Shown here piece by piece: positions 1 through 8,686 of a stretch of 64,000 nt of DNA. Source of the stretch: Larkinella punicea (GTDB lineage: Bacteria; Bacteroidota; Bacteroidia; Cytophagales; Spirosomataceae). How positions within the stretch are numbered: the stretch's first letter is position 1; every line of letters begins with the position of its first letter. The position numbers and the translations under genes are program-made. The stretch is taken from positions 42,229-106,228 of the forward strand of contig NZ_QOWE01000030.1 of assembly GCF_003334855.1 (NCBI RefSeq), read 5' to 3'. The notes beneath the pieces are model-generated. The model was not told where the DNA came from. It worked only from the letters and a program-made list of their open reading frames with translations, and did no database searches.

Positions 1-359
1 TCATACCATTCGGCTACCACTTCGGTCGGTAATTCAGCTTCCCACTGCGAAATGTGTTGCCATTCTCTCAGCACACCCACCACTAATTTTTTAGCCGACC
101 CTTTGCCATTTTCAGCAAAACGGAGGGTATACAACAGAATGGGAATTTCCAGATTCTGCTCCGGCCCCAACCCTTCAATGTAGGCATACTGATACCCTTC
201 GTACGAATGCCGTTCGTTTCGGAACCACTCTTCAATGCCAAAGCCGTAGGTCGCTTCAAAAGCCGTCCGGCTTGAGGTGGCATTATCAGACTTATAATTA
301 GGGCCGGATGGTTCTTTGTAGCCCCTATTATTATTCGTTAAACGAGCAAGATAAAACAT
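1..359 (-). CDS. Partial protein of unknown function (N-terminal 119 residues)
   Basis: An open frame on the minus strand starts at an ATG at 359 and runs off the left edge without a stop. The visible 119 residues look like a soluble protein: a polar, Asn-rich start (MFYLARLTNNNRGYKEP), then a Tyr/Trp/Glu-rich stretch around residues 38-66 containing YGFGIEEWF and YEGYQYAYIEG. I vaguely associate that pattern with the N-terminal region of HNH or restriction-type proteins, but the diagnostic part lies outside the window, so no function is assigned. Its upstream side is a gene-free stretch, so it has its own promoter region. Confidence 0.6.
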   Translation of the reverse strand, partial: MFYLARLTNNNRGYKEPSGPNYKSDNATSSRTAFEATYGFGIEEWFRNERHSYEGYQYAYIEGLGPEQNLEIPILLYTLRFAENGKGSAKKLVVGVLREWQHISQWEAELPTEVVAEWY

Positions 360-813
360 ACTATTAGGTTTTGATACTATGTAAATTTGTATTTTCGTTT
401 AAATCAAAAAACGATTGCACTTTCCTTTCAATCCTTATGAAGCACCTCAACCTCCCTCGAAAAACCGAAAATTTGAATCGCAAAAAGCCTGTAGTGAACA
501 AAAAGATCACTTAGGCAGACTTCATCACGCTGCGGCTCAAAAGAAAAGATCAGCTAGTAATCAGTAGATTAGTGAACAAAACATTCGCCAAAAAACCGGT
601 AACCGCCTTGACGCTGGTTTTGGTTTTATCGTACCCGTTGGATAGCCTGTTGGGCGGTGTTCACAAGTCAAGATCGTAGTTCTACTGCAAAGGTCGCCAA
701 ATCTGACAATTTAGCCAACAATTTTTACGACTGGCCGAGTATGATTTTTTTTATTTGGCAGCCACAGCGACAATACCGAACTTTACCCCAAATTAAAACC
801 ACCCATTCGTTAC
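360..813. other. Gene-free, AT-rich divergent intergenic region
   Basis: About 450 bases lie between the minus-strand gene at the left edge and the plus-strand membrane protein gene. I find no convincing reading frame, RNA gene or hairpin on either strand. It must hold the promoters of both flanking genes, but no clean TAnnTTTG box stands out. It could be a decayed gene, but I cannot identify a remnant. Confidence 0.5.
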
Positions 814-2130
814 ATGCTATTTTTTGAGGATACGGTTTCAGTCGTAAAAGTCGTCGTTTCATTACTTCTCGCTCTGGCCAGTTGGCTTCTGATTCGATTT
901 CCCGCTCCTTTCCGCCACCACCTGAACCCACGGCCCGCTTTGACGCTCTGGGTTTCGTTCATCGTTTTCCGGGTTATTCCGTTCCTGATCGTGTATCTGA
1001 TCCTGGATTTTGCCCCCCGCAGCGACACTGAATTCTTCTACAAGAAAGCCATTGCGGCTTTTGCGGGCAAAATGGTCTACCGGGATTTTCTTTCCTACCA
1101 CGGTCCGCTGTTTGGCTACCTCATTAGTCTGCCGCTTTACCTCTGGTACAATGCCAAAATTCTGATTCCCTTTATGGCCCTCATCGAGTTCGCCATCGTC
1201 TGGGCCACCTGGCGGTATTACCAGGCTAGCCGACCGGATTCCCTGCTGATGGCGGTTTTGTATTTTTTGTTGCCCATGCCGTTTGTCGCCATGATCCTGA
1301 GCAGCGAAGAAGACGTCTGGTTCTGGGGGGTAGGTCTCATCACCCTGCTCTACACCAGCCGTGCGCAAAGCAGCCTGTGGATTGGCGTCATCTGGGGGCT
1401 GTCGATGATTGTCATCAAAAGCATGATCATCGTGCTGCTGGTGCCGGTGTTCTTTCTGGTCGACAACAAATTCAAGTACGTGCTGGGGCTGGCGCTCGTT
1501 GGCGTTCCGTCCATCGTCATCCTGTACCTTCTGATGGGCGATGCCTTCCTGATGCCGCTGCAACATTCCGGCTACCACATGACGCCCAACATCGTCAGCA
1601 TCACCCGGCCGTTTCTGAGCAGTCTGTATAACCAGATGAGCCTGACGCGGCTCAACACGATCAGCCTTTTCATCACCATGGGGTTGTCGTCCTGGGTGGC
1701 CATCCGGTACCGGCATCTGGGCTATCGGCAGATTTTCCCTTCGCTTTACATCCTAACGTTCGGCATTTTCATGCTGGCTCAGCCCAGTGCCCCCGGTTTT
1801 TACCTGTTCATGTACATGATCGTGGTGCTGTTTGAATTTGTCAGAATCGAAGACAAATCGTTCAATTTTCAGCTTATCCTGCTCAACTTCCTGATTGTCA
1901 TTCAACCCATCATCTGGGTAATCTATGTCGGGATGCTGAATTATGACGACTGGCAAACCGTTTTTGCCGCCCCGGTGAATACCGCCGATTATGTGATTCA
2001 GGTCATTGAAGTGGGGCTCTTGCTTTCACTGGTCTGGCACACGTTTAACCACCTTAAATCACTGGACCGGGCCACGAGCCCATCCTTTCCGCCCCAATCC
2101 TGGTCGACGGGTCGTTCGTCGGTTTCGTAA
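814..2130 (+). CDS. Polytopic membrane protein, GT-C glycosyltransferase-like (first of tandem pair)
   Basis: This 438-residue protein is mostly hydrophobic, with roughly ten membrane segments from residue 8 to 420. After the second segment it has DFAPRSD (Asp71) followed by VYRDF and a G-P-L-F turn near residues 89-100. An Asp in the first outer loop with a YRDF-type motif is typical of GT-C (DUF2029/mannosyltransferase-like) enzymes that use lipid-linked sugars at the membrane. That assignment is by architecture only and the donor and acceptor are unknown. The next gene, 30 nt downstream, is a clear paralogue with the same layout, so the pair probably arose by tandem duplication and is co-transcribed. 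The start is the first ATG. Confidence 0.8.
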   Translation: MLFFEDTVSVVKVVVSLLLALASWLLIRFPAPFRHHLNPRPALTLWVSFIVFRVIPFLIVYLILDFAPRSDTEFFYKKAIAAFAGKMVYRDFLSYHGPLFGYLISLPLYLWYNAKILIPFMALIEFAIVWATWRYYQASRPDSLLMAVLYFLLPMPFVAMILSSEEDVWFWGVGLITLLYTSRAQSSLWIGVIWGLSMIVIKSMIIVLLVPVFFLVDNKFKYVLGLALVGVPSIVILYLLMGDAFLMPLQHSGYHMTPNIVSITRPFLSSLYNQMSLTRLNTISLFITMGLSSWVAIRYRHLGYRQIFPSLYILTFGIFMLAQPSAPGFYLFMYMIVVLFEFVRIEDKSFNFQLILLNFLIVIQPIIWVIYVGMLNYDDWQTVFAAPVNTADYVIQVIEVGLLLSLVWHTFNHLKSLDRATSPSFPPQSWSTGRSSVS

Positions 2131-2160
2131 GGCAGGTTTTCTTTTCATAGCATTTCAACT

Positions 2161-3453
2161 ATGTTTATTGTTTACGCAAAGGCCGCAACCGCCTTCCTCC
2201 TGAGTGCCGTGCTGCTGGTTGCGTGGTTCAAACGCCCGGTTCTTGAATCGTTTCTGGACGAAAAGAAGGTGCCCTGGCTGTTGATTTTCTGGGTTCTGCT
2301 GCGGCTGGTTCCGTTTGTGGTGATTTATATTTTCTTCGACTTTTCGCCCCAGTCGGATGTCGCCAACTACTATTATCCCATTGGCATCTCCGCCAAATTG
2401 CGGGAAATACCGTACCGGGATGTCCTGAATCCGTATTCGCCCTTCTACGGTTTCTGGATGGAAATTCCGCTGATTTTCTGGGACAATACCCGCTCGCTGG
2501 TGCTGTTCTTAACCCTGATCGAACTGGTGGCGGTTTGGCTGACATACCGAACCTATGAGGACGTAATGCCGCGCGCGGAACGTCTTTTCCGGGTCTTGTT
2601 TTACATGATGCTTCCCGTTCCTTTCGTGATGTCCATTCTGAGCGGACAGGAAGACGTGGCACTCTGGATTTTTGCCCTGCTGGCCATTGTCGCCCTCCAA
2701 CGCGACGGGAATGCGTACCTCTGCGGTTTGCTGCTGGCATTGGGCATTCTATCGACCAAAGCGGTTTTCATCCTGATCATTCTGCCATTTTTCCTCCTCA
2801 CCCGTCGGCTGATTCCATTGATGGCGGGTCTGGCCACGCTGGGTATCCCGGTTCTGATTTTCCTGTACATTAAAACCGGTTCGTTGTTCATCGAACAACC
2901 GCTGGAAGAAGGGAAATACCTGAAAGCGCCCAACTGGGCTTCCCTGCTGCATCCTTTCACCTCCGGTTTCATCAATGCCGAACTGTCGGTCTGGAACTAC
3001 GCCGGGCTGGTCATTTGCCTGCTGGTGGGGGTACAAGTGCTGCGGTTACGAGGAAACCACGATTACCGAACGTATTTTCCGCTGTTCTACATCGCCACCT
3101 TCAGCCTGATGACGGTGGTCCAGAAAAATGCCGTTGCCAACTATACTTACCTGTTTATGTTGCCCCTGGTGTTTCAGATGGTCGACTTCCGCAACCGAAC
3201 GTCAGTGGTTTTTCTACTGGTGTTCAACATTGCAGCGGCCGTCCATCCATCCCTGTGGTGGCGAATCGGGCAGCCGTATTACCAAACGGTGAGTGAAATT
3301 TTCAGTAAACCGGTTTATATCCTGGAATACAGCATTGAGCTTTTCATCGTCGGCTACCTGCTCTATCTGGTGGTAAAGGCGCAAAAACAGCTCAAACTGG
3401 CTCCGCAGTTGGCTCCCATTCTGCCCCTGAGACCCGAACCAACCCGGATGTAA
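2161..3453 (+). CDS. Polytopic membrane protein, GT-C glycosyltransferase-like (second of tandem pair)
   Basis: The 430-residue paralogue of the preceding gene. The equivalent loop reads FDFSPQSDV (Asp66), then IPYRDVLNPYSPFYGF around residues 83-98, with about ten membrane segments and a short polar C-terminus. Shared landmarks in both proteins include a conserved E/QEDV motif after the LP-PFVM segment near residues 155-165 and the YRD motif. The likely role is membrane-bound sugar transfer to a surface glycan, inferred from fold and from the GT4 enzyme nearby. Specificity cannot be read. The gene follows its partner by 30 nt in the same direction. Confidence 0.8.
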   Translation: MFIVYAKAATAFLLSAVLLVAWFKRPVLESFLDEKKVPWLLIFWVLLRLVPFVVIYIFFDFSPQSDVANYYYPIGISAKLREIPYRDVLNPYSPFYGFWMEIPLIFWDNTRSLVLFLTLIELVAVWLTYRTYEDVMPRAERLFRVLFYMMLPVPFVMSILSGQEDVALWIFALLAIVALQRDGNAYLCGLLLALGILSTKAVFILIILPFFLLTRRLIPLMAGLATLGIPVLIFLYIKTGSLFIEQPLEEGKYLKAPNWASLLHPFTSGFINAELSVWNYAGLVICLLVGVQVLRLRGNHDYRTYFPLFYIATFSLMTVVQKNAVANYTYLFMLPLVFQMVDFRNRTSVVFLLVFNIAAAVHPSLWWRIGQPYYQTVSEIFSKPVYILEYSIELFIVGYLLYLVVKAQKQLKLAPQLAPILPLRPEPTRM

Positions 3454-3497
3454 GTTTCAGAAACCGGTAAACATCGGTGGATTGAAGTGGTTTTGCG

Positions 3498-3529
3498 TTT
3501 GCGCCAAACTCCTCCACCCCCTATATTTG
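3498..3529 (+). promoter_or_regulatory. Bacteroidota-type promoter of bioB
   Basis: A -33 TTTG (3498-3501), a 20-nt spacer and a -7 TATATTTG (3522-3529) match the TTTG/TAnnTTTG consensus of Bacteroidota primary sigma factor promoters. It lies 33 nt before the bioB ATG, consistent with a short leader. Confidence 0.65.
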
Positions 3530-3562
3530 GCTTTATTACCTGACACGCTCTAGATTGTTGCT

Positions 3563-4564
3563 ATGACTGACGTTCGTACTGACTGGACCCGCGACGAAAT
3601 CGCTGATATTTATAACTCCCCTGTTCTTGATCTGATCTACCGGGCTGCCACGGTTCACCGCCAGCACCACGACCCGCAGGAAGTGCAGGTTTGTACGCTG
3701 TTGTCGGTCAAAACCGGGGGCTGCCCCGAAGACTGTGCCTATTGCCCCCAGGCCGCGCGGTACCATACCAGCGTAAAAGTTCACAAGCTTATGGAAGTGG
3801 ACGAAGTGCTGACGGCCGCCCACCGGGCGAAGGAGTCAGGCAGCACGCGTTTCTGCATGGGAGCCGCCTGGCGCGAAGTCCGCGACAACCGGGACTTTGA
3901 CAAGGTGCTGGAAATGGTGCAGGGCGTCAACCGGATGGGCATGGAAGTGTGCTGCACGCTCGGGATGCTGACCGAAACGCAGGCGGAAAAACTGAAAACC
4001 GCCGGTTTATACGCCTATAACCACAACCTCGACACCAGCGAAGAATACTACGGTGACATCATTTCGACCCGTACCTACGACGACCGGCTGGATACGCTCG
4101 GCAACGTTCGGCAGGCTGGTATTTCGGTTTGTTCCGGCGGCATCATCGGCATGGGCGAAAGCCACCAGGACCGCATCGGGATGCTGCTCACCCTGGCCAA
4201 TTTGCCCGAACACCCCGAATCCGTCCCGGTCAATGCGCTGGTTCCCGTTGAAGGGACTCCGCTGGAAGATCAACCCCGCGTATCGGTTTGGGAAATGCTT
4301 CGGATGATTGCCACCGCCCGGATCATCATGCCCAGGGCGATGGTACGCTTATCGGCGGGCCGGGTTCGGATGAACACCGAAGAGCAGGCATTGTGTTTTC
4401 TGGCCGGTGCCAACTCCATTTTTGCCGGCGACAAACTGCTGACCACACCCAATCCGGAAGAAGATCAAGATCGGCAATTGTTCCAGACGCTTAACATCCG
4501 CCCGCGCAAGGCGTTTAAGGATGCGGAGAAACCGGCGGTGGTTTTTGAGCAGATTCCGTTGTGA
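3563..4564 (+). CDS. bioB: Biotin synthase
   Basis: Radical-SAM enzyme that inserts sulfur into dethiobiotin, the last step of biotin synthesis, in the cytoplasm. The 333-residue sequence has the CxxxCxxC cluster motif (Cys54, Cys58, Cys61, in [12 protein letters not shown]) for the SAM-binding 4Fe-4S cluster. The expected ligands of the sacrificial 2Fe-2S cluster are also present: Cys98 (FCMGAAW), Cys130, Cys190 and Arg262 (VRLSAGR). Length and motif spacing are normal for the family. No other biotin genes are nearby, so it is a stand-alone unit with its own promoter just upstream and a hairpin downstream. Confidence 0.97.
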   Translation: MTDVRTDWTRDEIADIYNSPVLDLIYRAATVHRQHHDPQEVQVCTLLSVKTGGCPEDCAYCPQAARYHTSVKVHKLMEVDEVLTAAHRAKESGSTRFCMGAAWREVRDNRDFDKVLEMVQGVNRMGMEVCCTLGMLTETQAEKLKTAGLYAYNHNLDTSEEYYGDIISTRTYDDRLDTLGNVRQAGISVCSGGIIGMGESHQDRIGMLLTLANLPEHPESVPVNALVPVEGTPLEDQPRVSVWEMLRMIATARIIMPRAMVRLSAGRVRMNTEEQALCFLAGANSIFAGDKLLTTPNPEEDQDRQLFQTLNIRPRKAFKDAEKPAVVFEQIPL

Positions 4565-4601
4565 GACAAGTTTCGGAGAGACTGTAACTTTGTTTATTAT
4601 G

Positions 4602-4643
4602 TTTCGTAAAGCTCCAGAATATACCTTCCGAAGCTTTACGAAA
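4602..4643. terminator. 12-bp perfect inverted repeat after bioB
   Basis: Arms 4602-4613 and 4632-4643 (TTTCGTAAAGCT and its complement) are separated by 18 nt and lie 38 nt after the bioB stop. There is no strong T-run on either side, so this is either a weak terminator or an operator-like site before the next gene, which starts at 4664. Confidence 0.4.
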
Positions 4644-4663
4644 TACGTGTGCCGCAAACTTAA

Positions 4664-5209
4664 ATGCAAAGTATGGAATCTAATGAAACTTACGATCTAT
4701 GGCATAGAAGACAATATCCAAGCCAGTACATTTGGGAAAGCTATTTATTTCCGGCTTATGGCATTACGGATTCATCTTGCCAATGTGGAGTGAATTTAAA
4801 GATTTTTGGCTGTAATAAATGTCACTTTCAAGCACAGGGAACAACACTAAATCAAGAACAAATTAAAACAGTTACTACGTTAGTTGAAAAGCAGCAATCT
4901 TTTGTTGATGACATTCGAAAATCTATATTTGAATATTATCAATTTATATGGAATGACTACGGTCATTATATGGATGACACGACTAAATACCCTCTAATAC
5001 AATTAAATGAGGTATATAAAATCGATGATTTAATAAAATTAAAATCGCTTCACTGCCCGGAAAAGATGAAAGAAGGGACTTTCGGCCTTTGTTTTAGCTG
5101 CACTTTCGATGAAGAACACGGGTTAGGAATTCGTTTTAAGGAATATAAAATTGCTGAAATTGGTGGAGAAGATGTAGGCTTTGGTCAGTTTCACTGGAAC
5201 CCGATCTAA
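4664..5209 (+). CDS. DUF6985-like protein, AT-rich
   Basis: A 181-residue soluble protein with no signal peptide. It has Cys pairs near residues 39-53 (SCQCG, FGCNKC) and 145-148 (CFSC). The C-terminal stretch GLGIRFKEYKIAEIG with DVGF after it resembles the end of DUF6985 proteins, which are uncharacterised and often appear as small orphan genes. The assignment rests on recall of that tail and is tentative. Its DNA is visibly richer in A and T than that of its neighbours, with many ATA, TTA and AAT codons, which suggests recent acquisition. An ATG 9 nt further in (4673) is an alternative start. The 3' end is only 4 nt from the convergent glycosyltransferase stop. Confidence 0.65.
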   Translation: MQSMESNETYDLWHRRQYPSQYIWESYLFPAYGITDSSCQCGVNLKIFGCNKCHFQAQGTTLNQEQIKTVTTLVEKQQSFVDDIRKSIFEYYQFIWNDYGHYMDDTTKYPLIQLNEVYKIDDLIKLKSLHCPEKMKEGTFGLCFSCTFDEEHGLGIRFKEYKIAEIGGEDVGFGQFHWNPI

Positions 5210-5213
5210 GTAA

Positions 5214-6470
5214 CTACTTCACAAACACGTCCTTGTCTTTCCCAATCGTGTTGAATAGGGCGTCCTCGATCCGGTCGATGGCCTTTTCAAACGTCCACTG
5301 CTCCTGAACAATCCGCCGGGCATTGCGCGAAAGCCGATCCGCCAGGCCGCTATCCGTCAGTACCCGCTCCACCGCCCGCGCCATTTCTTCCGGTTTCCGG
5401 TTGACTAACAGGCCGTTGTAATTCCCAATAACGGTTTCCCGGACTCCTCCTTCCGCAACAGCGACCACCGGCAAACCGCAGGCATTGGCCTCCAGCGGAG
5501 CCAGGCCGAAGGGTTCCAGAGTCGACGTATACAGCAGACAAGATGCCGTATTGAGGAGTTGCACCAGTTCCTGATGCGGTATTTTTTCCCTGGGTTCAAA
5601 GTTCACCTGCAACGACCGGCTCAGGTCCTTCAACTTGTCGACATACGCCGTGTCGCCCATGTCGCCCACCCAGATCAGTTTCGGGCGAATGGCTTCGGGA
5701 ATCAGGGCCAGCGACTCAATGGCCAGATCGGGCCGTTTGTGCTGAAAAAACGCCCCCAAGCCCATGACAAACGGTTCACGGGGTAAATTTTGGTAGGGAA
5801 ACAGGCTGGCGTCGATGCCCAGATAACAGACTTCACCCGCGCCACCGTAGGCGCGAAGCACGTTTTCGTTGCTGAAATAGGAATTGACCAGTACTTTATC
5901 GTAACTGCGGTAGTTCTGAATTTCTTCCCGTACCCGCACGCGTGCCTGACGAATCTTGAACATATCGTCCCAATACTGGCTCCGGTAGTCGGCCTTTCTC
6001 CAGTTTCCGTTGGCCGGCGGAAGCCCTTCCCAGATCAGTTCCGGTGACGATTCAAAGAGGGTACGGTTGGGTTCGCCCAGATACAGGGCTTTCGGAATAT
6101 TAACGAACCGGCCGATGTAGGGCATCGAAAAATTGATGCAGGAGTTGGCAAAAAGCACGTCAAAACCGCCCGCGTTGATCTGATCGGCGCAGCGGCTGCA
6201 AAAGTCAAGCATTCGCCGGATGCGGGTTTCCGGCTCGAATTTCAACGCCCAGAGCTTATCCCGGTATTCGTCCCGAATGCGGATGTCCATCGACAACGGC
6301 AGGATGTGCGTCTTGTCCACATACCGGTCCACGTCCAGAAACTTCGTGTCGGCGACCGACGACGTCCACACTTCAATGGAATGACCGCGCTGGGCAAGCC
6401 CTTTAATATGCTGGTGCAAAGCCCGGCTTCCGCCCCCGCTCCGCAGATTATGCCAAACTGCAATTTTCAT
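5214..6470 (-). CDS. Glycosyltransferase family 4 (GT-B) protein
   Basis: A cytoplasmic, 418-residue retaining glycosyltransferase. The N-terminal Rossmann domain opens with MKIAVWHNL and a Gly-rich turn (SGGGSR, residues 11-16). The C-terminal nucleotide-sugar domain has the GLGAFFQHKRPDLAI segment near 237-251 and the EPFGLAPLE motif (Glu319 and Glu327), the EX7E signature of GT4 enzymes, followed by CGLPVVA and GGVRETV. The sugar and acceptor are unknown, though polysaccharide or glycolipid assembly is usual. A TTG one codon upstream (6473) could also start it; I chose the ATG. It stands alone between an unrelated gene and the phosphoesterase. Confidence 0.9.
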   Translation of the reverse strand: MKIAVWHNLRSGGGSRALHQHIKGLAQRGHSIEVWTSSVADTKFLDVDRYVDKTHILPLSMDIRIRDEYRDKLWALKFEPETRIRRMLDFCSRCADQINAGGFDVLFANSCINFSMPYIGRFVNIPKALYLGEPNRTLFESSPELIWEGLPPANGNWRKADYRSQYWDDMFKIRQARVRVREEIQNYRSYDKVLVNSYFSNENVLRAYGGAGEVCYLGIDASLFPYQNLPREPFVMGLGAFFQHKRPDLAIESLALIPEAIRPKLIWVGDMGDTAYVDKLKDLSRSLQVNFEPREKIPHQELVQLLNTASCLLYTSTLEPFGLAPLEANACGLPVVAVAEGGVRETVIGNYNGLLVNRKPEEMARAVERVLTDSGLADRLSRNARRIVQEQWTFEKAIDRIEDALFNTIGKDKDVFVK

Positions 6471-6530
6471 CAACTACCACTCATTCAGGTAAACGAGTTG
6501 CCAATATAGTATTTATTTTCGGCAACTTTT

Positions 6531-7028
6531 TTACCGCTTACCCAATTCTATCACTTCCATATCCCGAACCCGACCGGCATCAAGCGTAAACCGCAAAACC
6601 GTCCGAACCGGGTGGAAACCGTGTTTTCCGGCAGCTCCGGGATTGATAAACAGCAGGTTATTGATTTTAGGATCGCGGGTAACCTTCAAAATATGGGAAT
6701 GACCACATACAAACAGATCCGGCGAATGCTGGATCAAACCGGGCCGGACAATAGGATTATACCGGGGCGGTGTGCCGCCGATGTGCGTCATCCAGATGGA
6801 AAGCCCTTCCAGATCAAACCGCTGGTGTTCGGGACATTCGTGGGTCACATCCCGGTCGTCGATGTTGCCGAAAACGCCCCGGAACGGTTTGAAAGCCCGC
6901 AGGTCGTCGATGATCTTCACCGAACCGATGTCGCCGGCATGCCAAATTTCATCGCATTCCGCAAAATGGGTAAACAGTTGTGGATCTAAAAAACCGTGGG
7001 TGTCGGAAAGCAAGCCGATGCGAGTCAA
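6531..7028 (-). CDS. YfcE/MJ0936-type metallophosphoesterase
   Basis: Small cytoplasmic calcineurin-like phosphoesterase (165 residues from the chosen start), a family that hydrolyses phosphodiesters with two bound metals. Metal-ligand motifs in order: SDTHG (Asp9, His11), HAGDIG (Asp33), GNIDDRD (Asn55), MTHIGG (His82) and CGHSH (His110, His112). No ATG is available. A TTG at 7028 gives the usual family N-terminus (TRIGLLSDTHG), whereas a second TTG at 7061 would place the start inside the left arm of a hairpin. The hairpin at 7033-7117 ends 5 nt before this start and could affect its expression. Confidence 0.88.
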   Translation of the reverse strand: MTRIGLLSDTHGFLDPQLFTHFAECDEIWHAGDIGSVKIIDDLRAFKPFRGVFGNIDDRDVTHECPEHQRFDLEGLSIWMTHIGGTPPRYNPIVRPGLIQHSPDLFVCGHSHILKVTRDPKINNLLFINPGAAGKHGFHPVRTVLRFTLDAGRVRDMEVIELGKR

Positions 7029-7032
7029 GGTT

Positions 7033-7117
7033 GTTACACAGGGTTTATCGGAGAAAATCAAAGTTAATCAGAGACGCCCTGATAACCTCTGGTTCCCTCC
7101 GATAAACCCTGTGTAAC
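7033..7117. repeat. Long intergenic hairpin, 21-bp perfect arms
   Basis: Arms 7033-7053 and 7097-7117 are perfect complements. The 43-nt centre contains a second, imperfect pairing, so the whole 85 nt can fold into one long stem-loop. It fills nearly all of the space between the outer-membrane factor stop (7130) and the phosphoesterase start (7028), both on the minus strand. Confidence 0.85.
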
Positions 7118-7129
7118 ATAACATTTAGT

Positions 7130-8686
7130 TTACTGCCAGCCGCCCCCCAGCGCCCGATACAGGTCGATGACGGATAAGAACTGCGCCCGTTTGGTGTTAA
7201 TCAGCGAGAGTTCAGCCGCCAGCACACTGCGCTGTGCCGTGATGACTTCCAGGTACGAAGCATAGCCCGTTGCAAATAGTTCATCGGAAATAGTAGCCGC
7301 CTGGCCCAATACCGCCACTTCCTGTGCCTGTAGTTCCGCCACCTTGCGGTAATTTTCAATTCCCCGCAAACTGGTGGTCACTTCGCTGAAACCGGTCAGC
7401 ACGGTTTTCTGGTATCCGTAAAACGCTTCCCGGCTTTGGGCAACCGACAACGAGTAGTTCGATTTCAGGTACCGGCGGTTGAAAACCGGAGCCGCCAACC
7501 CGCCCAACACGCCGATTGCCAAGGAAGCCGGATCAAGCAAAACCGACGCCCGGAATGCATTCAGGCCCACGTAGGGCGTCAGCGTCAGGGACGGCAAAAA
7601 CTCCGCCCGGGCCACCTCCACGTCGACGTTCGCAGCTTCCATCGCCAGTTCGGCCTGCTGGATATCCGGTCGGCGACGCAGCATCTGACTCGGAATGCCC
7701 GCCGAGATCTGGGCCGGCAATTCCTGGTTGCTGATGGTTTTATTTCGTGCAATGGGTTGCGGAAACCGCCCCAGCAACTGATTCAACTGGTTTTCGGTCT
7801 CCACAATTTGCTGCTGCACCTGGGCTTCCAGGCTCCGGGTGTTGAGCAATTGCGCATTGAATTGCTGAACGGCGAGTTCGGTAACGCGTCCGGCGGCTTT
7901 CTGAACCACCACCAGTTCGGACGCCCGTTGTTGCAAAGCCTGGTTTTCGCGAAGAATCTCCAGTTCGCTGTCCAACGCCAGGAGCCCGTAATACAGGCGG
8001 GCGACCTCGGCAATCAGTGAGGTAACGATCAGATGACGCCCTTTTTCGGACGCCAGAAAACGCACGTAAGCCGCTCGTTTGCGGTTTCGCAGTTTCCCCC
8101 ACAGGTCAATCTCCCAGTTGCTCCGTAAACCCAGGAAGTATTCCGGCGTTGCATCGGGGATGCGCTGTTTACCATCAATGTTAGGCGACAGGTTGGTATC
8201 AAAATTCCCGACGCCGTTCAGGGTGTAGCGCCCAAACCGATCGACTCCGGCGGCAGCCACGGCATTGACCGACGGCACCAGCGCCCCCCGGCTGTACTCA
8301 AAATTGGCACGCGCCATTTCGATGCGCTGCGAGGCAATCTGCAAATCCGGGTTTCGGGCCAAAGCCGTATCGATCAGACTTTCCAGATCCGGGTCCGAAA
8401 AGAACGCTTTCCAATTCAGGTTGCCAACCGATGTCGAGTCCGTGTTTCCGGTAAACGACGTGGGCAGTGTCCGGGCTTTCGGCAGTTGCAGGGGTTCAGA
8501 AACCCGGCAGCTACTCAATAGAAAAAGCGGAATGAGATAAACTATGAGCTTTTGAAACTTCGGTTTAATAGCCCCTAAATCCCCTAAAGGGGACTTGGAC
8601 GCAGCAAAATCCGGATGTTCCAAGTCCCCTTTAGGGGATTTAGGGGCTTCTGAAATACTTGATTTATGAATGAACGGTCGTTCCAT
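7130..8686 (-). CDS. RND efflux outer-membrane factor (TolC/OprM-like lipoprotein)
   Basis: Outer-membrane channel of the tripartite pump encoded by the genes upstream. The core has the two OEP repeats typical of NodT-type factors, with SLIDTALARNPDLQIASQRIEMARANF near the start and the LRRRPDI motif in the middle. A lipoprotein signal (LIVYLIPLFLLSSC, Cys60) is unusually far inside the 518-residue frame. The ATG at 8686 overlaps the pump gene by 23 nt and is the only ATG before the signal. Residues about 14-39 are encoded by a hairpin repeat (8571-8647) that reads through in frame, giving a PKSPKGDL/SPLGDLGA extension ahead of the signal peptide. Whether the long form is made or an internal non-ATG codon is used cannot be seen. 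Confidence 0.92.
   Translation of the reverse strand: MERPFIHKSSISEAPKSPKGDLEHPDFAASKSPLGDLGAIKPKFQKLIVYLIPLFLLSSCRVSEPLQLPKARTLPTSFTGNTDSTSVGNLNWKAFFSDPDLESLIDTALARNPDLQIASQRIEMARANFEYSRGALVPSVNAVAAAGVDRFGRYTLNGVGNFDTNLSPNIDGKQRIPDATPEYFLGLRSNWEIDLWGKLRNRKRAAYVRFLASEKGRHLIVTSLIAEVARLYYGLLALDSELEILRENQALQQRASELVVVQKAAGRVTELAVQQFNAQLLNTRSLEAQVQQQIVETENQLNQLLGRFPQPIARNKTISNQELPAQISAGIPSQMLRRRPDIQQAELAMEAANVDVEVARAEFLPSLTLTPYVGLNAFRASVLLDPASLAIGVLGGLAAPVFNRRYLKSNYSLSVAQSREAFYGYQKTVLTGFSEVTTSLRGIENYRKVAELQAQEVAVLGQAATISDELFATGYASYLEVITAQRSVLAAELSLINTKRAQFLSVIDLYRALGGGWQ
8571..8647. repeat. 29-bp-arm inverted repeat inside the efflux outer-membrane gene
   Basis: Arms 8571-8599 and 8619-8647 are perfect complements around a 19-nt loop. 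Each arm contains the partly self-complementary core CCCCTAAAGGGG next to a CCCCTAAAT repeat. The element lies within the 5' coding part of the outer-membrane factor and is read without a stop in that frame. Confidence 0.9.

Noticed and set aside
862..1716. Long antisense frame (284 codons) opposite the first GT-C-like gene
   Set aside because: It is His/Gln/Asp-rich with no hydrophobic core or motif, the typical reverse shadow of a membrane-protein gene.
4521..4793. Alternative plus-strand frame overlapping bioB and the AT-rich gene
   Set aside because: It spans the bioB stop and the inverted repeat and matches no family; the 4664 frame is longer and protein-like.
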